A DNA stretch of 64,000 nt, from assembly GCA_000170815.1 (NCBI GenBank), contig ABCO01000002.1:1-64000 (forward strand). The letters run 5' to 3'. Positions 45,618 to 54,136 of this stretch are shown piece after piece. Every line of letters starts with the position of its first letter. Positions within the stretch are counted from its first letter, which is position 1. The notes below the pieces were generated by a model. The model searched no databases. It saw only the letters and a program-made list of their open reading frames with translations, and was not told the DNA's origin. This DNA comes from an unidentified eubacterium SCB49. Lineage in GTDB: Bacteria > Bacteroidota > Bacteroidia > Flavobacteriales > Flavobacteriaceae. A program made the position numbers and the translations under genes.

Positions 45618-48098
45618 ATGGTCAGTATCGTTATTGTATCACATAGTAAAAAATTAGCCGAAGGTGTTAAAGAATTAGCTACACAAATGTCTCAAAACAA
45701 AGTCAAGATTGCCGCTGCAGGTGGTCTTGATGATCCTTCAAGCCCAATAGGCACAGATGCTTTTAAAATACAAGAAGCTATCGAACTTGTTGACTCTGAA
45801 GATGGAATTCTAGTTTTAATGGACATTGGTAGTGCGGTCATGAATGCCGAATTAGCAACCGAAATGCTACCTGAAGAAATCATGAAAAGAGTATTACTCT
45901 GCGAAGCACCTTTAGTAGAAGGAGCTATTGCAGCAGCTGCTCAATCTATGGTTGGTGCTAATATTGAAACTGTTGCTAAAGAAGCTAGAAACGGTACTCA
46001 AGGAAAACAAATGTTATTATGTTCTCCTGAAGAAGAAGAAAACCTAAGCCAAACAATTGCACCTCAAGGAAGAGAAATTAGGCTCGAAGTGCCTAATCAA
46101 TTAGGACTACATGCAAGACCTTCTGTTAGACTTGTCGAAATTACAAATAGATTTAACAATGAAGTAAGTGTTAGTGTGAACAATAAACCTTTTGTATCTG
46201 CGACCAGTATCAGTCAAGTAGGAACACTAGGCGCAAAAAAAGGAGATATTCTCGTTTTTAATGTACAAGGTGAGGAGCATATAGAGTTTGAAAATGCACT
46301 CAAACAATTTGGAGAAGATAATTTTGGCGACCCTCTAAATGAAACTATTCAAAAAACAGAAACAGCTAAAACTCCAACACCTTTAACAACTAAAAGCGAT
46401 TATATTCAAGGCGTTCCTGCCTCTAAAGGTATTTCTATAGGAAAAGCTAAAGTGATTAAAAATGAAACAATCATTGTAGAAGAAACCACCATAGAAAATA
46501 GTCTAGAAGAACTTAATAAATTAAAAAATGCAGTGCTAAAAGTAGCTTCAGAAATTGAAGAGATACGACAAAAAACCATGGGGCACTTTGGGAAAGATGA
46601 TGCAGAAATATTTGACTTCCATTTGCTATTACTAAATGACAAAGAAAAATTAAAAGAAGTAGAACTGTTAATAGAGAAAAATCATTTTAGCGCTGCTTAT
46701 GCTTGGTTCAAAGTGTTTTTAGAATTAGAAAAAATGTATCAAAATATGTCTGACGAGTATCTCCGTGAACGCGCATCAGATATTGTTGAAATAAGAAATA
46801 AAGTTATTGATGAGATTTCAGATTCTCATCAAACAAAAATCACACTTACAGAACCTTCTATTCTAGTCGTTAGTGAGATTGGGCCAGCTCAAACTTTAAC
46901 CTTAGACACCGATAATGTACTCGGAATAATATCTAAAATTGGAGGCTTAACCTCTCACGCAACTATTCTAGCAAGATCATTAGGCATCCCTTCTATCACT
47001 GGATTAGAAAACCAAACAGATGCTATTAAAAATGGAGATATTATTGGTATTGATGGGAGCACAGGAATTATCTATCTAGAAAAAACACATCCTGAAAAAA
47101 TTAATGAACTAAAAGAAGCACAACAGATAGAACAAAAATTATTTAAAGAACGTTTTTCTAAAGCAAAGCTTCCAGCAAAAAGTAAAGATGCTATAGAATT
47201 TAAAATACAAGCAAACGTAAGCAGCCCAAAAGAAGCAAAACTCGCCTACACGAATGGTGCAGATGGAATAGGACTATACAGAACTGAGTTTTTGTATATG
47301 AATAGAGAAACACCCCCAAAAGAAGAAGAGCAATACGAAATTTACAAGCAAGTTTGTGAAAACATGAACGGACTTCCCGTTACTATTAGAACTCTTGATG
47401 TGGGAGGGGATAAACCTATTCCATACCTAGGTATTCCAAAAGAAACAAATCCATTTTTAGGTTTAAGAGGAATTCGGTATTGCCTTCAAAACAAAGCAAT
47501 TTTTAAAACACAACTAAGAGCTTTATGCCGCATATCTGCAGATTACAATATACGAGTTATGTACCCAATGGTTGGAATGCTAGAAGAAGTAATTGAAGCA
47601 AACGCAATACTCGCAGAGGTTAGAGAAGAATTAGATTTAGAAAAAATAGCATATTCTAAAACTATGAAAATAGGTATTATGGTAGAAGTACCATCTGTTG
47701 TTTTCATTTTACCACAATTAGCCAAAGAACTAGACTTTTTAAGCATTGGCACAAATGATCTCACTCAATATCTTTTGGCCATGGACAGAGAGAACACATC
47801 ATTATCTAAACATTATAATGCTTTACATCCAGCTGTTCTAAATGCCTTATTAAAAATAATTGAAGGAGCTAACGATCAAGGAATAGAGATAAGTTTATGC
47901 GGTGAACTCGCGAGCAACCCTAATGCTACAGCATTATTAAGCGCATTAGGTCTTCGGAAATATAGCATGTCTGGACCCATAATCCCAAGAATTAAAGAGG
48001 CCATAAGAAATATGAATGTTTCAAAAAACAAAGAAATAGTACAAAACCTAAAAGAATGGGGCACTTTAAATCTAGTAAAAAAAGCGATCAACCTCTAG
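45618..48098 (+). CDS. dhaM: DhaM-HPr-enzyme I fusion phosphotransferase
   Basis: 826 residues joining three PTS modules. Residues 1-130 are the DhaM EIIA domain with phospho-His9 (VIVSHS) and GGLDD, GSA blocks. About 155-240 is HPr with phospho-His165 (LGLHARPS). About 258-826 is a full enzyme I, with phospho-His447 (GGLTSHATILARS), the PEP-binding LYRTEFLYM, TIRTLDVGGDK and GTNDLTQYLLAMDRE blocks, and the active-site Cys761 (SLCGELAS). E. coli DhaM stops inside enzyme I and needs a separate one; this protein has the whole PEP-binding domain. It could carry phosphate from PEP to DhaL unaided. It starts 19 bases after dhaL. Confidence 0.95.
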   Translation: MVSIVIVSHSKKLAEGVKELATQMSQNKVKIAAAGGLDDPSSPIGTDAFKIQEAIELVDSEDGILVLMDIGSAVMNAELATEMLPEEIMKRVLLCEAPLVEGAIAAAAQSMVGANIETVAKEARNGTQGKQMLLCSPEEEENLSQTIAPQGREIRLEVPNQLGLHARPSVRLVEITNRFNNEVSVSVNNKPFVSATSISQVGTLGAKKGDILVFNVQGEEHIEFENALKQFGEDNFGDPLNETIQKTETAKTPTPLTTKSDYIQGVPASKGISIGKAKVIKNETIIVEETTIENSLEELNKLKNAVLKVASEIEEIRQKTMGHFGKDDAEIFDFHLLLLNDKEKLKEVELLIEKNHFSAAYAWFKVFLELEKMYQNMSDEYLRERASDIVEIRNKVIDEISDSHQTKITLTEPSILVVSEIGPAQTLTLDTDNVLGIISKIGGLTSHATILARSLGIPSITGLENQTDAIKNGDIIGIDGSTGIIYLEKTHPEKINELKEAQQIEQKLFKERFSKAKLPAKSKDAIEFKIQANVSSPKEAKLAYTNGADGIGLYRTEFLYMNRETPPKEEEQYEIYKQVCENMNGLPVTIRTLDVGGDKPIPYLGIPKETNPFLGLRGIRYCLQNKAIFKTQLRALCRISADYNIRVMYPMVGMLEEVIEANAILAEVREELDLEKIAYSKTMKIGIMVEVPSVVFILPQLAKELDFLSIGTNDLTQYLLAMDRENTSLSKHYNALHPAVLNALLKIIEGANDQGIEISLCGELASNPNATALLSALGLRKYSMSGPIIPRIKEAIRNMNVSKNKEIVQNLKEWGTLNLVKKAINL

Positions 48099-48259
48099 TT
48101 GTTTTTCTATCAAACAAATAACTTATTCATTATAGAATAATCCCAATTAAATAATTGGATTAGAAGAGTGACATCATCTTAATTATATTATTAAAATAAT
48201 CAAACAAAAATTACGAAATACGCAGTAAAAAACACCAGTAATACACATAATACATAAAA

Positions 48260-48306
48260 TTTGAACCAAATAGAACATTTTTAAATAAATCTTATTACTA
48301 CATTTA
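48260..48306 (+). promoter_or_regulatory. Candidate AraC site and promoter of the regulator gene
   Basis: TTTGAACCAAATAGAACATT (48260-48279) is similar to the site before the aquaglyceroporin gene. A TACATTTA -7-like box follows at 48299-48306 after 19 bases. This is consistent with autoregulation. Confidence 0.38.
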
Positions 48307-48327
48307 TAGCATATTAATAATACATCA

Positions 48328-49209
48328 ATGATAGATTTAGAGCTCAGAAAATACTTTGAAAAGGCAGATGAATTTAAAGTCTTAGAAATTGAGAATCAAG
48401 CCATCGTTCAGTTTTCTATAGAAGATTCAAAAGAGAGAGATCGCCTTTTCATTAAAGATCATATGCTCATGTTTGTTCTAGAAGGGAATCAAGGTGTCGT
48501 AACCCCTAATTATTTTTACAAATTAGAAGCTGGAGAATCTATTTTTGTAAAAAAAGGGTCTGTAATTGTTTGTGAAAAACTACGAACGGGAAAAAAACTT
48601 GAATGCCTGTTAGTTTTTTTAACTGATGAATTTCTTCAAAAATTTATCAACGAATACAAGCAGATGATTGCGCAACCAGAATTATTAAATGTTAATTCTC
48701 TAGGAGCTTATCAATTCTATATTGATTTATGGATGAATACTTACATCCATTCTGTTTTGTCTTATTTTGAACTCTCTTCTTCGCCTCCTGCAAAGGAGTT
48801 GATTCTACATAAATTTAAGGAGTTACTCTTGTTGCTGATTTCTGGACAAGAAAGGAGTTATTTTATGAGTTTCCTTAAAGAATGCTTAGTTGAAAACAAC
48901 TCAAACTTTGATAATGTGGTTAAAACAAATATGTATACAAGCTTAAATGTAGATCATTTAGCTCGATTGTCTAATTTGAGTTTATCTCAGTTTAAAAGAG
49001 AATTTAAAAAACGATACAAAGATTCGCCAGGACATTGGCTAAGAGAAAAAAGATTAGAACAAGCGTCACATTTATTAATGACTACAAATAAAAATATAAA
49101 TGAAATATGTTACGAATCTGGCTTTAACAACACATCTCATTTTTGTAGATTATTTAATGAACATTACAAAATGTCACCTTTAAAATTTAGACATAGAATT
49201 ACAGCATAA
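48328..49209 (+). CDS. AraC-family transcriptional regulator of the Dha locus
   Basis: 293 residues. The N-terminal half (1-150) is a cupin-like sensing domain (HMLMFVLEGNQGVV, GESIFVKKGS). The C-terminal about 95 residues hold two helix-turn-helix units: LNVDHLARLSNLSLSQFKREFKK and INEICYESGFNNTSHFCRLFNEHY, ending MSPLKFRHR. E. coli uses the sigma-54 activator DhaR for this pathway, so an AraC protein here is a different control. It lies between dhaM and the fused kinase gene and probably regulates both. A weak hairpin at 48139-48161 may end the dhaM transcript. Confidence 0.93.
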   Translation: MIDLELRKYFEKADEFKVLEIENQAIVQFSIEDSKERDRLFIKDHMLMFVLEGNQGVVTPNYFYKLEAGESIFVKKGSVIVCEKLRTGKKLECLLVFLTDEFLQKFINEYKQMIAQPELLNVNSLGAYQFYIDLWMNTYIHSVLSYFELSSSPPAKELILHKFKELLLLLISGQERSYFMSFLKECLVENNSNFDNVVKTNMYTSLNVDHLARLSNLSLSQFKREFKKRYKDSPGHWLREKRLEQASHLLMTTNKNINEICYESGFNNTSHFCRLFNEHYKMSPLKFRHRITA

Positions 49210-49376
49210 CACTATATTAATCACATTAAATATTTGTATTTAAACATACTATTTCACGAGTTTAACTTATTCGAAAACTCAATTTAAATCAAACAAATAC
49301 AACAAAAATAAAAACAGCTGATATTAATCGGCCTGGGCTCTTTATGTCCTTATTCAAACCTTTAAAAACAAAAAAT

Positions 49377-51035
49377 ATGAAACGCTTTTTTAATGAATCT
49401 ACACAAGTAGTAACCCAAGCAATAGATGGAGAATTACGTTTAACAGGAAAACAAAATTTAGTAAGGGCTAATGGTTTTCCAGCTAGAAAATTTGTGGTTA
49501 GAGGAGATTGGGATAAATCTAAAGTAGCAATTATATCTGGCGGTGGTGCAGGTCACGAACCAGCACACGCCGGTTTTATTGGTGCCGGAATGCTTACTGC
49601 TGCAATTTCTGGCGATGTATTTGCTTCTCCAAGTGTAGAAGCTGTCCTAGCTTGTATTCTTCATGTTACAGGAGATTCGGGTTGCTTATTGATTGTTAAA
49701 AACTATACAGGGGATAGATTAAACTTTGGATTAGCAGCAGAAAGAGCTAAAAAGATGGGAAAAAAAGTAGAGATGGTAGTTGTAAAAGACGACATCGCAA
49801 TTGTTGATGCACCACAACCTAGAGGTGTTGCAGGGACACTCTTTGTTCACAAAATTGCTGGTTATCTATCAGAAAAAGGCGCTACACTTGAAGAAATAAA
49901 AAACAAAGCCGAAGAAACTGCGCAAGAGAGTTTATCATTAGGGCTAGCTATATCTACATGCACACTTCCCGGAAAAGAACTAGAGTTTTCTGAAGCTTCA
50001 CCAGAACTAGGCCTAGGAATTCATGGAGAACCAGGTTTAGAAAAGGTAGAATTTAAAGGTGGAAAAGAAGCTGTACTAATGGTATTATCAAGACTTTTTG
50101 CTGAAACACAAGCTGATGAAAGTTACGCAATCATTATTAATAATTTAGGATCTGTAACACCACTAGAGATGTCTATTATTGCAAACGAAGTTTTAACCTC
50201 AAGGTATAAAGATCAAATAAAGTTAGTCATAGGTCCTGCCCTTTTAATGACATCTTTAAACATGTATGGCTTTAGTTTTTCACTATTAAAATTAACCGAA
50301 GAAAACACTAAAATGCTATGTGCTCCAGTAGAGCCAACTGCATGGCCAGAAGTGGTAACACCAAAAGAACCTCAAGTTTTTGATATTGATTATCTACAAT
50401 TAAGAAAAAAGTTTGAACCAAGTGCAAACCCACAAGTTCAAGATTTCATCCAAACCATCTGCGCTGCTCTATTACATTCAGAAGAGGCATTAAACAGCTT
50501 AGATAAAAGAATAGGCGATGGAGATACGGGCAGTACATTTGCTGCAGGAGCTAATGGAATTATAGAAATGCTAGATTCAAAAACCTTGCCTCTTAACGAA
50601 ACAGGAGATTTACTAATTGCTATAGGAGAATCACTTTCTAGCCATATGGGTGGTTCAAGTGGTGTACTATCTTCCATTATGTTTACTAATGCAGGATCTT
50701 GCATCTTAAACGGCAAAAACTTAGCAGACTCTTTATTTTCTGGAGTAGAAATGATGATGAAATATGGCGGCGCAAAACTTGGTTCTAGAACCATGATCGA
50801 TGCGCTACTTCCAGCCATAGAAAAACTTAAAGAAAACGACTTAGAAGCTGCTGCAGTAGCTGCTAGAAAAGGAGCCGATTCAACTTCTAAAATGGAGAAA
50901 GCAGCATCTGGAAGGTCATCGTATTTAAGGTCTGAAAGCCTGAAAGATGTTACAGATCCAGGTGCAGAAGCGGTGGCTATAATATTTGAATCTATTGCAT
51001 TAAAAGCAAAATACAAACACGCTGAGAGAGTTTAG
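49377..51035 (+). CDS. Fused dihydroxyacetone kinase (DhaK-DhaL, ATP type)
   Basis: 552 residues joining a DhaK domain (about 1-330) and a DhaL domain (about 350-552), the layout of ATP-dependent kinases of the DAK family. The covalent-binding His is His216 (LGLGIHGEPG), with GGGAGHEPAHAG near residue 50. The Mg/ATP triad is Asp376, Asp381 and Asp383 in LDKRIGDGDTGS. A frame opening at 49344 would add 11 residues; MKRFFNES at 49377 is the family-like start. Related enzymes phosphorylate dihydroxyacetone, glyceraldehyde or erythrulose, so the substrate is open. A terminator follows. Confidence 0.93.
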   Translation: MKRFFNESTQVVTQAIDGELRLTGKQNLVRANGFPARKFVVRGDWDKSKVAIISGGGAGHEPAHAGFIGAGMLTAAISGDVFASPSVEAVLACILHVTGDSGCLLIVKNYTGDRLNFGLAAERAKKMGKKVEMVVVKDDIAIVDAPQPRGVAGTLFVHKIAGYLSEKGATLEEIKNKAEETAQESLSLGLAISTCTLPGKELEFSEASPELGLGIHGEPGLEKVEFKGGKEAVLMVLSRLFAETQADESYAIIINNLGSVTPLEMSIIANEVLTSRYKDQIKLVIGPALLMTSLNMYGFSFSLLKLTEENTKMLCAPVEPTAWPEVVTPKEPQVFDIDYLQLRKKFEPSANPQVQDFIQTICAALLHSEEALNSLDKRIGDGDTGSTFAAGANGIIEMLDSKTLPLNETGDLLIAIGESLSSHMGGSSGVLSSIMFTNAGSCILNGKNLADSLFSGVEMMMKYGGAKLGSRTMIDALLPAIEKLKENDLEAAAVAARKGADSTSKMEKAASGRSSYLRSESLKDVTDPGAEAVAIIFESIALKAKYKHAERV

Positions 51036-51044
51036 TAAAAATTA

Positions 51045-51086
51045 AAAACCCCGTAGTTAATCTTAAAATAAGACCTACGGGGTTTT
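51045..51086 (+). terminator. Terminator of the Dha locus
   Basis: A perfect 12-bp stem (AAAACCCCGTAG and its complement) and an 18-base loop, ending in a T run, 10 bases after the fused kinase stop. Confidence 0.88.
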
Positions 51087-51164
51087 ATAAATGTTCAACT
51101 ATTAAATAAGGCGTATTTAATGTGTTTTTACAGTAATAATCATCTTACTATAGCTTAGTACACA

Positions 51165-52043
51165 TTATTCTCCTTCTAAGCGCGCAATAAACTCGTCTAT
51201 GCGTGCTTTTGTTTTATCATCTAGCTCTGGTTCTTTAATATCTTTATATTGCTGTAATTCTTGCAACATAATACTAGCAACTATAAGTCTAGCTGTAGGT
51301 TTATCGTCACTTGGTATTATATACCAAGGTGCATGTGGTTTTGAGGTTCTATTTAAAATATCTTCATAACAACGCATATAATCGCTCCATAAATCACGTT
51401 CGTCTAGATCTCCAGCAGAAAACTTCCAATTTTTATTTGGTTTTCTAAGCCTTCTTAACTGTCTATCTTTTTGTTCCTCTTTAGACAAGCTTAAGAAAAA
51501 CTTAAAAATAATAGTCCCATTCTCTGCGATGGTTTTTTCAAAATTATTAATCTGTTCAAAGCGTTTATCCCAGAACGACTCATCAATGTCATTGACAGAT
51601 GTAACACCTGGAAGGTTTTCGCCCAAAACATATTCTGGATGAACACGAGTAACTAGCACGTTTTCGTAATGTGTTCTATTAAAAACACCAAATTTCCCTC
51701 TAGCAGGTAAAGCAATATAATGACGCCATAAATAGTCGTGTTTTTTCTCGAGATCTGTAGGCACTTTAAAACTATGTACCACAACTCCACGCGCATTAAA
51801 ATCTTTAAATACCTCACGAATCAAACTGTCTTTCCCTGCAGCATCCATTCCTTGTAAACAGACTAGAACGGCATGTTTTCCGTGAGCATAGAGGGTGTCT
51901 TGTAACTCACCCAAACGCTCTCTTGTTTTTTCAAGTTCCTTTTCAATGGCTTTCTCACTAGCATCAAAATCTACAAATGTTTTAGCATCTTTTATTGCTA
52001 TCTGCTTTGTAACTTTATATTCTGAAATTTTAACTTTCTTCAT
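51165..52043 (-). CDS. ppk2: Polyphosphate kinase 2
   Basis: Transfers phosphate between polyphosphate and nucleotides. 292 residues. Walker A is GMDAAGKDS, followed by VVVHSFKVPTDLEKKHDYLWRHY, GVFNRTHYENVLVTRVHPE (Walker B region) and LRRLRKPNKNWKFS, the blocks of single-domain PPK2. The substrate class (AMP, ADP or both) cannot be settled by eye. It is the last gene of a six-gene minus-strand operon, 5 bases after the NtrC-type regulator. Confidence 0.94.
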   Translation of the reverse strand: MKKVKISEYKVTKQIAIKDAKTFVDFDASEKAIEKELEKTRERLGELQDTLYAHGKHAVLVCLQGMDAAGKDSLIREVFKDFNARGVVVHSFKVPTDLEKKHDYLWRHYIALPARGKFGVFNRTHYENVLVTRVHPEYVLGENLPGVTSVNDIDESFWDKRFEQINNFEKTIAENGTIIFKFFLSLSKEEQKDRQLRRLRKPNKNWKFSAGDLDERDLWSDYMRCYEDILNRTSKPHAPWYIIPSDDKPTARLIVASIMLQELQQYKDIKEPELDDKTKARIDEFIARLEGE

Positions 52044-52048
52044 AAATC

Positions 52049-53212
52049 TTATTTTGTTGCAAACAACTTAACATCTGCTTCACTTACTTCTTTTCCGCCT
52101 AAAATAATAAGGCGCTCAACAACATTACGCAGTTCTCTAATATTTCCAGTCCAATCATATTCTTGTAACAATTTAACCGCTTTATCGGTAAAATCTTTTT
52201 TTGCAGTGCCGTGTTCTTCTGCAATAGCATTACTGAAATGTGTGATTAATAACGGAATATCTTCTCTACGATCATTTAAAGCAGGTACTTTTATTAAAAT
52301 TACAGCCAATCTGTGGTATAAATCTTCTCTAAAATTACCTTCTGCAATTTCATGTTTTAAGTCTTTATTTGTTGCTGCGATTACACGTACATCAACCTTA
52401 ATATCTTTATCACTTCCTACTCTTTGCACTTTATTTTCTTGTAATGCTCGTAATACTTTTGCTTGTGCAGATAAGCTCATATCACCTATTTCATCTAGAA
52501 ATATAGTACCACCATTAGCTGCCTCAAACTTACCAGCTCGATCTTTATTTGCCGAAGTAAAAGCCCCTTTAACATGTCCAAAAAGTTCGCTCTCTATTAA
52601 TTCGCTAGGAATGGCTGCACAGTTCACCTCAATCATCGGCCCTTTAGAACGATCACTTTTTTGATGAATCCAGTGTGCTACAAGTTCTTTACCTGTTCCG
52701 TTAGGTCCAGTAACAAAAACTCTAGCTTCTGTTTGGGCTACTTTTTCAATCATATCTTTAATTTGATTGATCCCTTCAGACTCCCCTATCATCTCATACT
52801 TTTTACCTACTTTTTTCTTTAGTCGTGTATTTTCTACGACTAGCTCATTTCGGTCTAAAGCAATACGTACCGTATTTAATAATCTATTTAGGTCTGGTGG
52901 TTTTGAAATATAATCGAAGGCTCCTAGACGCATTGTATTTACAGCGGTATCTAGATCACCATGACCAGAAATCATTACCATTGGTATTTCTGGCTTAATT
53001 TTTTTAACAGCCTCTAGCACTTCAATACCATCCATTTTTGGCATTTTTATATCACAAAGTACGAGGTCATAATCTTCTTTCTTTATCAGCTCTATCCCCA
53101 CAAGTCCATCTTCGGCTTCGGTAACTTTATAACTACTATTTTCTTCAGAAAGAATTTTTACAAGTACCCTTCTAATGGATGCTTCGTCTTCTATAATAAG
53201 TATTTTCGGCAT
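52049..53212 (-). CDS. NtrC-type sigma-54 response regulator without a DNA-binding tail
   Basis: 387 residues. An N-terminal receiver domain (phospho-acceptor Asp54 in LCDIKMPKMDG) is followed by an AAA+ domain with Walker A GPNGTGKE at 169-176, the sigma-54 contact loop GAFTSA at 216-221 (GAFTGA is usual) and Walker B FLDEIGDM. The protein ends just after RELRNVVERLIILGG, where the Fis-type helix-turn-helix would begin, so a DNA-binding domain is absent. No histidine kinase gene is in the operon. It lies 2 bases after the outer-membrane protein gene. Confidence 0.94.
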   Translation of the reverse strand: MPKILIIEDEASIRRVLVKILSEENSSYKVTEAEDGLVGIELIKKEDYDLVLCDIKMPKMDGIEVLEAVKKIKPEIPMVMISGHGDLDTAVNTMRLGAFDYISKPPDLNRLLNTVRIALDRNELVVENTRLKKKVGKKYEMIGESEGINQIKDMIEKVAQTEARVFVTGPNGTGKELVAHWIHQKSDRSKGPMIEVNCAAIPSELIESELFGHVKGAFTSANKDRAGKFEAANGGTIFLDEIGDMSLSAQAKVLRALQENKVQRVGSDKDIKVDVRVIAATNKDLKHEIAEGNFREDLYHRLAVILIKVPALNDRREDIPLLITHFSNAIAEEHGTAKKDFTDKAVKLLQEYDWTGNIRELRNVVERLIILGGKEVSEADVKLFATK

Positions 53213-53214
53213 TT

Positions 53215-54114
53215 TTATATTTTTAATTTTACACCTGATCGTGCATAAATATTATTAGTATCGTTTATGGTATAGACATCATTTGCATTCTCATCTCTTA
53301 TACGAATATCATTAATTATGGTCCAACCGCCATACACATAAAACTGTAAATGTTTTGTAATATTATATTCATATCCCAAACCAGAAAGAGCTGTCGTCAT
53401 AGATATGTTTTCTCCTCTCACTGTTCCTTCTTGATCTTTTGGGATTGCGATGTCACCTTGAATATTGGCATAAAACCCATCTAAAGTGGCAAATGCATTT
53501 ACAGCGTGTTTATCATTAAAACGATATTTTATATTTGATTTAGGCACACCTAACGAAAAAGACCATTTAGGAGCAAATTCGCGATAATAATTTATAACTG
53601 GAAGCGGAAAAGGTCTACCCGCTGTAGTATTATAAGATAATCCCAAAATTAAACGCCAAGGTTTTGCACTTGGGTTTTCTTCGTCTACATCTGTCTTATC
53701 TTTAATAAAATATGCAGATCCTTCATAAATAAAATCTTCACGTTCTAGTTCTTGATAAAAGTTTGAAGCTACAATAACACCTCCTTGAAAAGCGTATCTC
53801 CAACCATTTTTCATTTTGTCTGTATACCCTAGATTTAAAGTAAATGATTGATATCTTTCTAGTTTTAAATCAGAAAAAGGAATTTCGTCACCTAACTTTA
53901 AATTTATATTACGGTACTCAAAACCAGGCACCAAGTAACCATCTTCACTTAACTTAAAAGGTAAATTAATAAAAGAACGCACTCTTCTAAATGAGTTGTC
54001 AGATTTACCTTGTGGAAAATATGTAAATTCTAATCGTGCTAAATCTGAAACTTGCGAATGCATAGAATGACCACAAATAACTAGAATAAATACCAATAAA
54101 AATTTATATCTCAT
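53215..54114 (-). CDS. Outer-membrane beta-barrel protein (DUF6268-like)
   Basis: 299 residues with a signal peptide ending near SMHSQ and then many amphipathic strands (LARLEFTYFPQG, FINLPFKLSEDGYLVPGFEYR, YQSFTLNLGYTDK, WRLILGLSYNT, YGGWTIINDIRI). It ends in YARSGVKLKI, as outer-membrane barrels do. I think it belongs with DUF6268 but cannot confirm. It stands fourth in the operon, 22 bases after the MscS-like channel gene. Confidence 0.8.
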   Translation of the reverse strand: MRYKFLLVFILVICGHSMHSQVSDLARLEFTYFPQGKSDNSFRRVRSFINLPFKLSEDGYLVPGFEYRNINLKLGDEIPFSDLKLERYQSFTLNLGYTDKMKNGWRYAFQGGVIVASNFYQELEREDFIYEGSAYFIKDKTDVDEENPSAKPWRLILGLSYNTTAGRPFPLPVINYYREFAPKWSFSLGVPKSNIKYRFNDKHAVNAFATLDGFYANIQGDIAIPKDQEGTVRGENISMTTALSGLGYEYNITKHLQFYVYGGWTIINDIRIRDENANDVYTINDTNNIYARSGVKLKI

Positions 54115-54136
54115 AGTTGGGAGCTTGAATAGCTTA

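Noticed and set aside
50438..51016. A 192-residue minus-strand frame opposite the fused kinase gene
   Set aside because: Long, but antisense to conserved DhaL-domain codons and Ser/Pro-rich without motifs. No promoter or ribosome site was seen.
42200..51035. The idea that the Dha locus was acquired recently from another phylum
   Set aside because: Base composition and codon choice look like the neighbours, and no integrase, tRNA or direct repeats flank it. Older transfer is possible but cannot be seen here.
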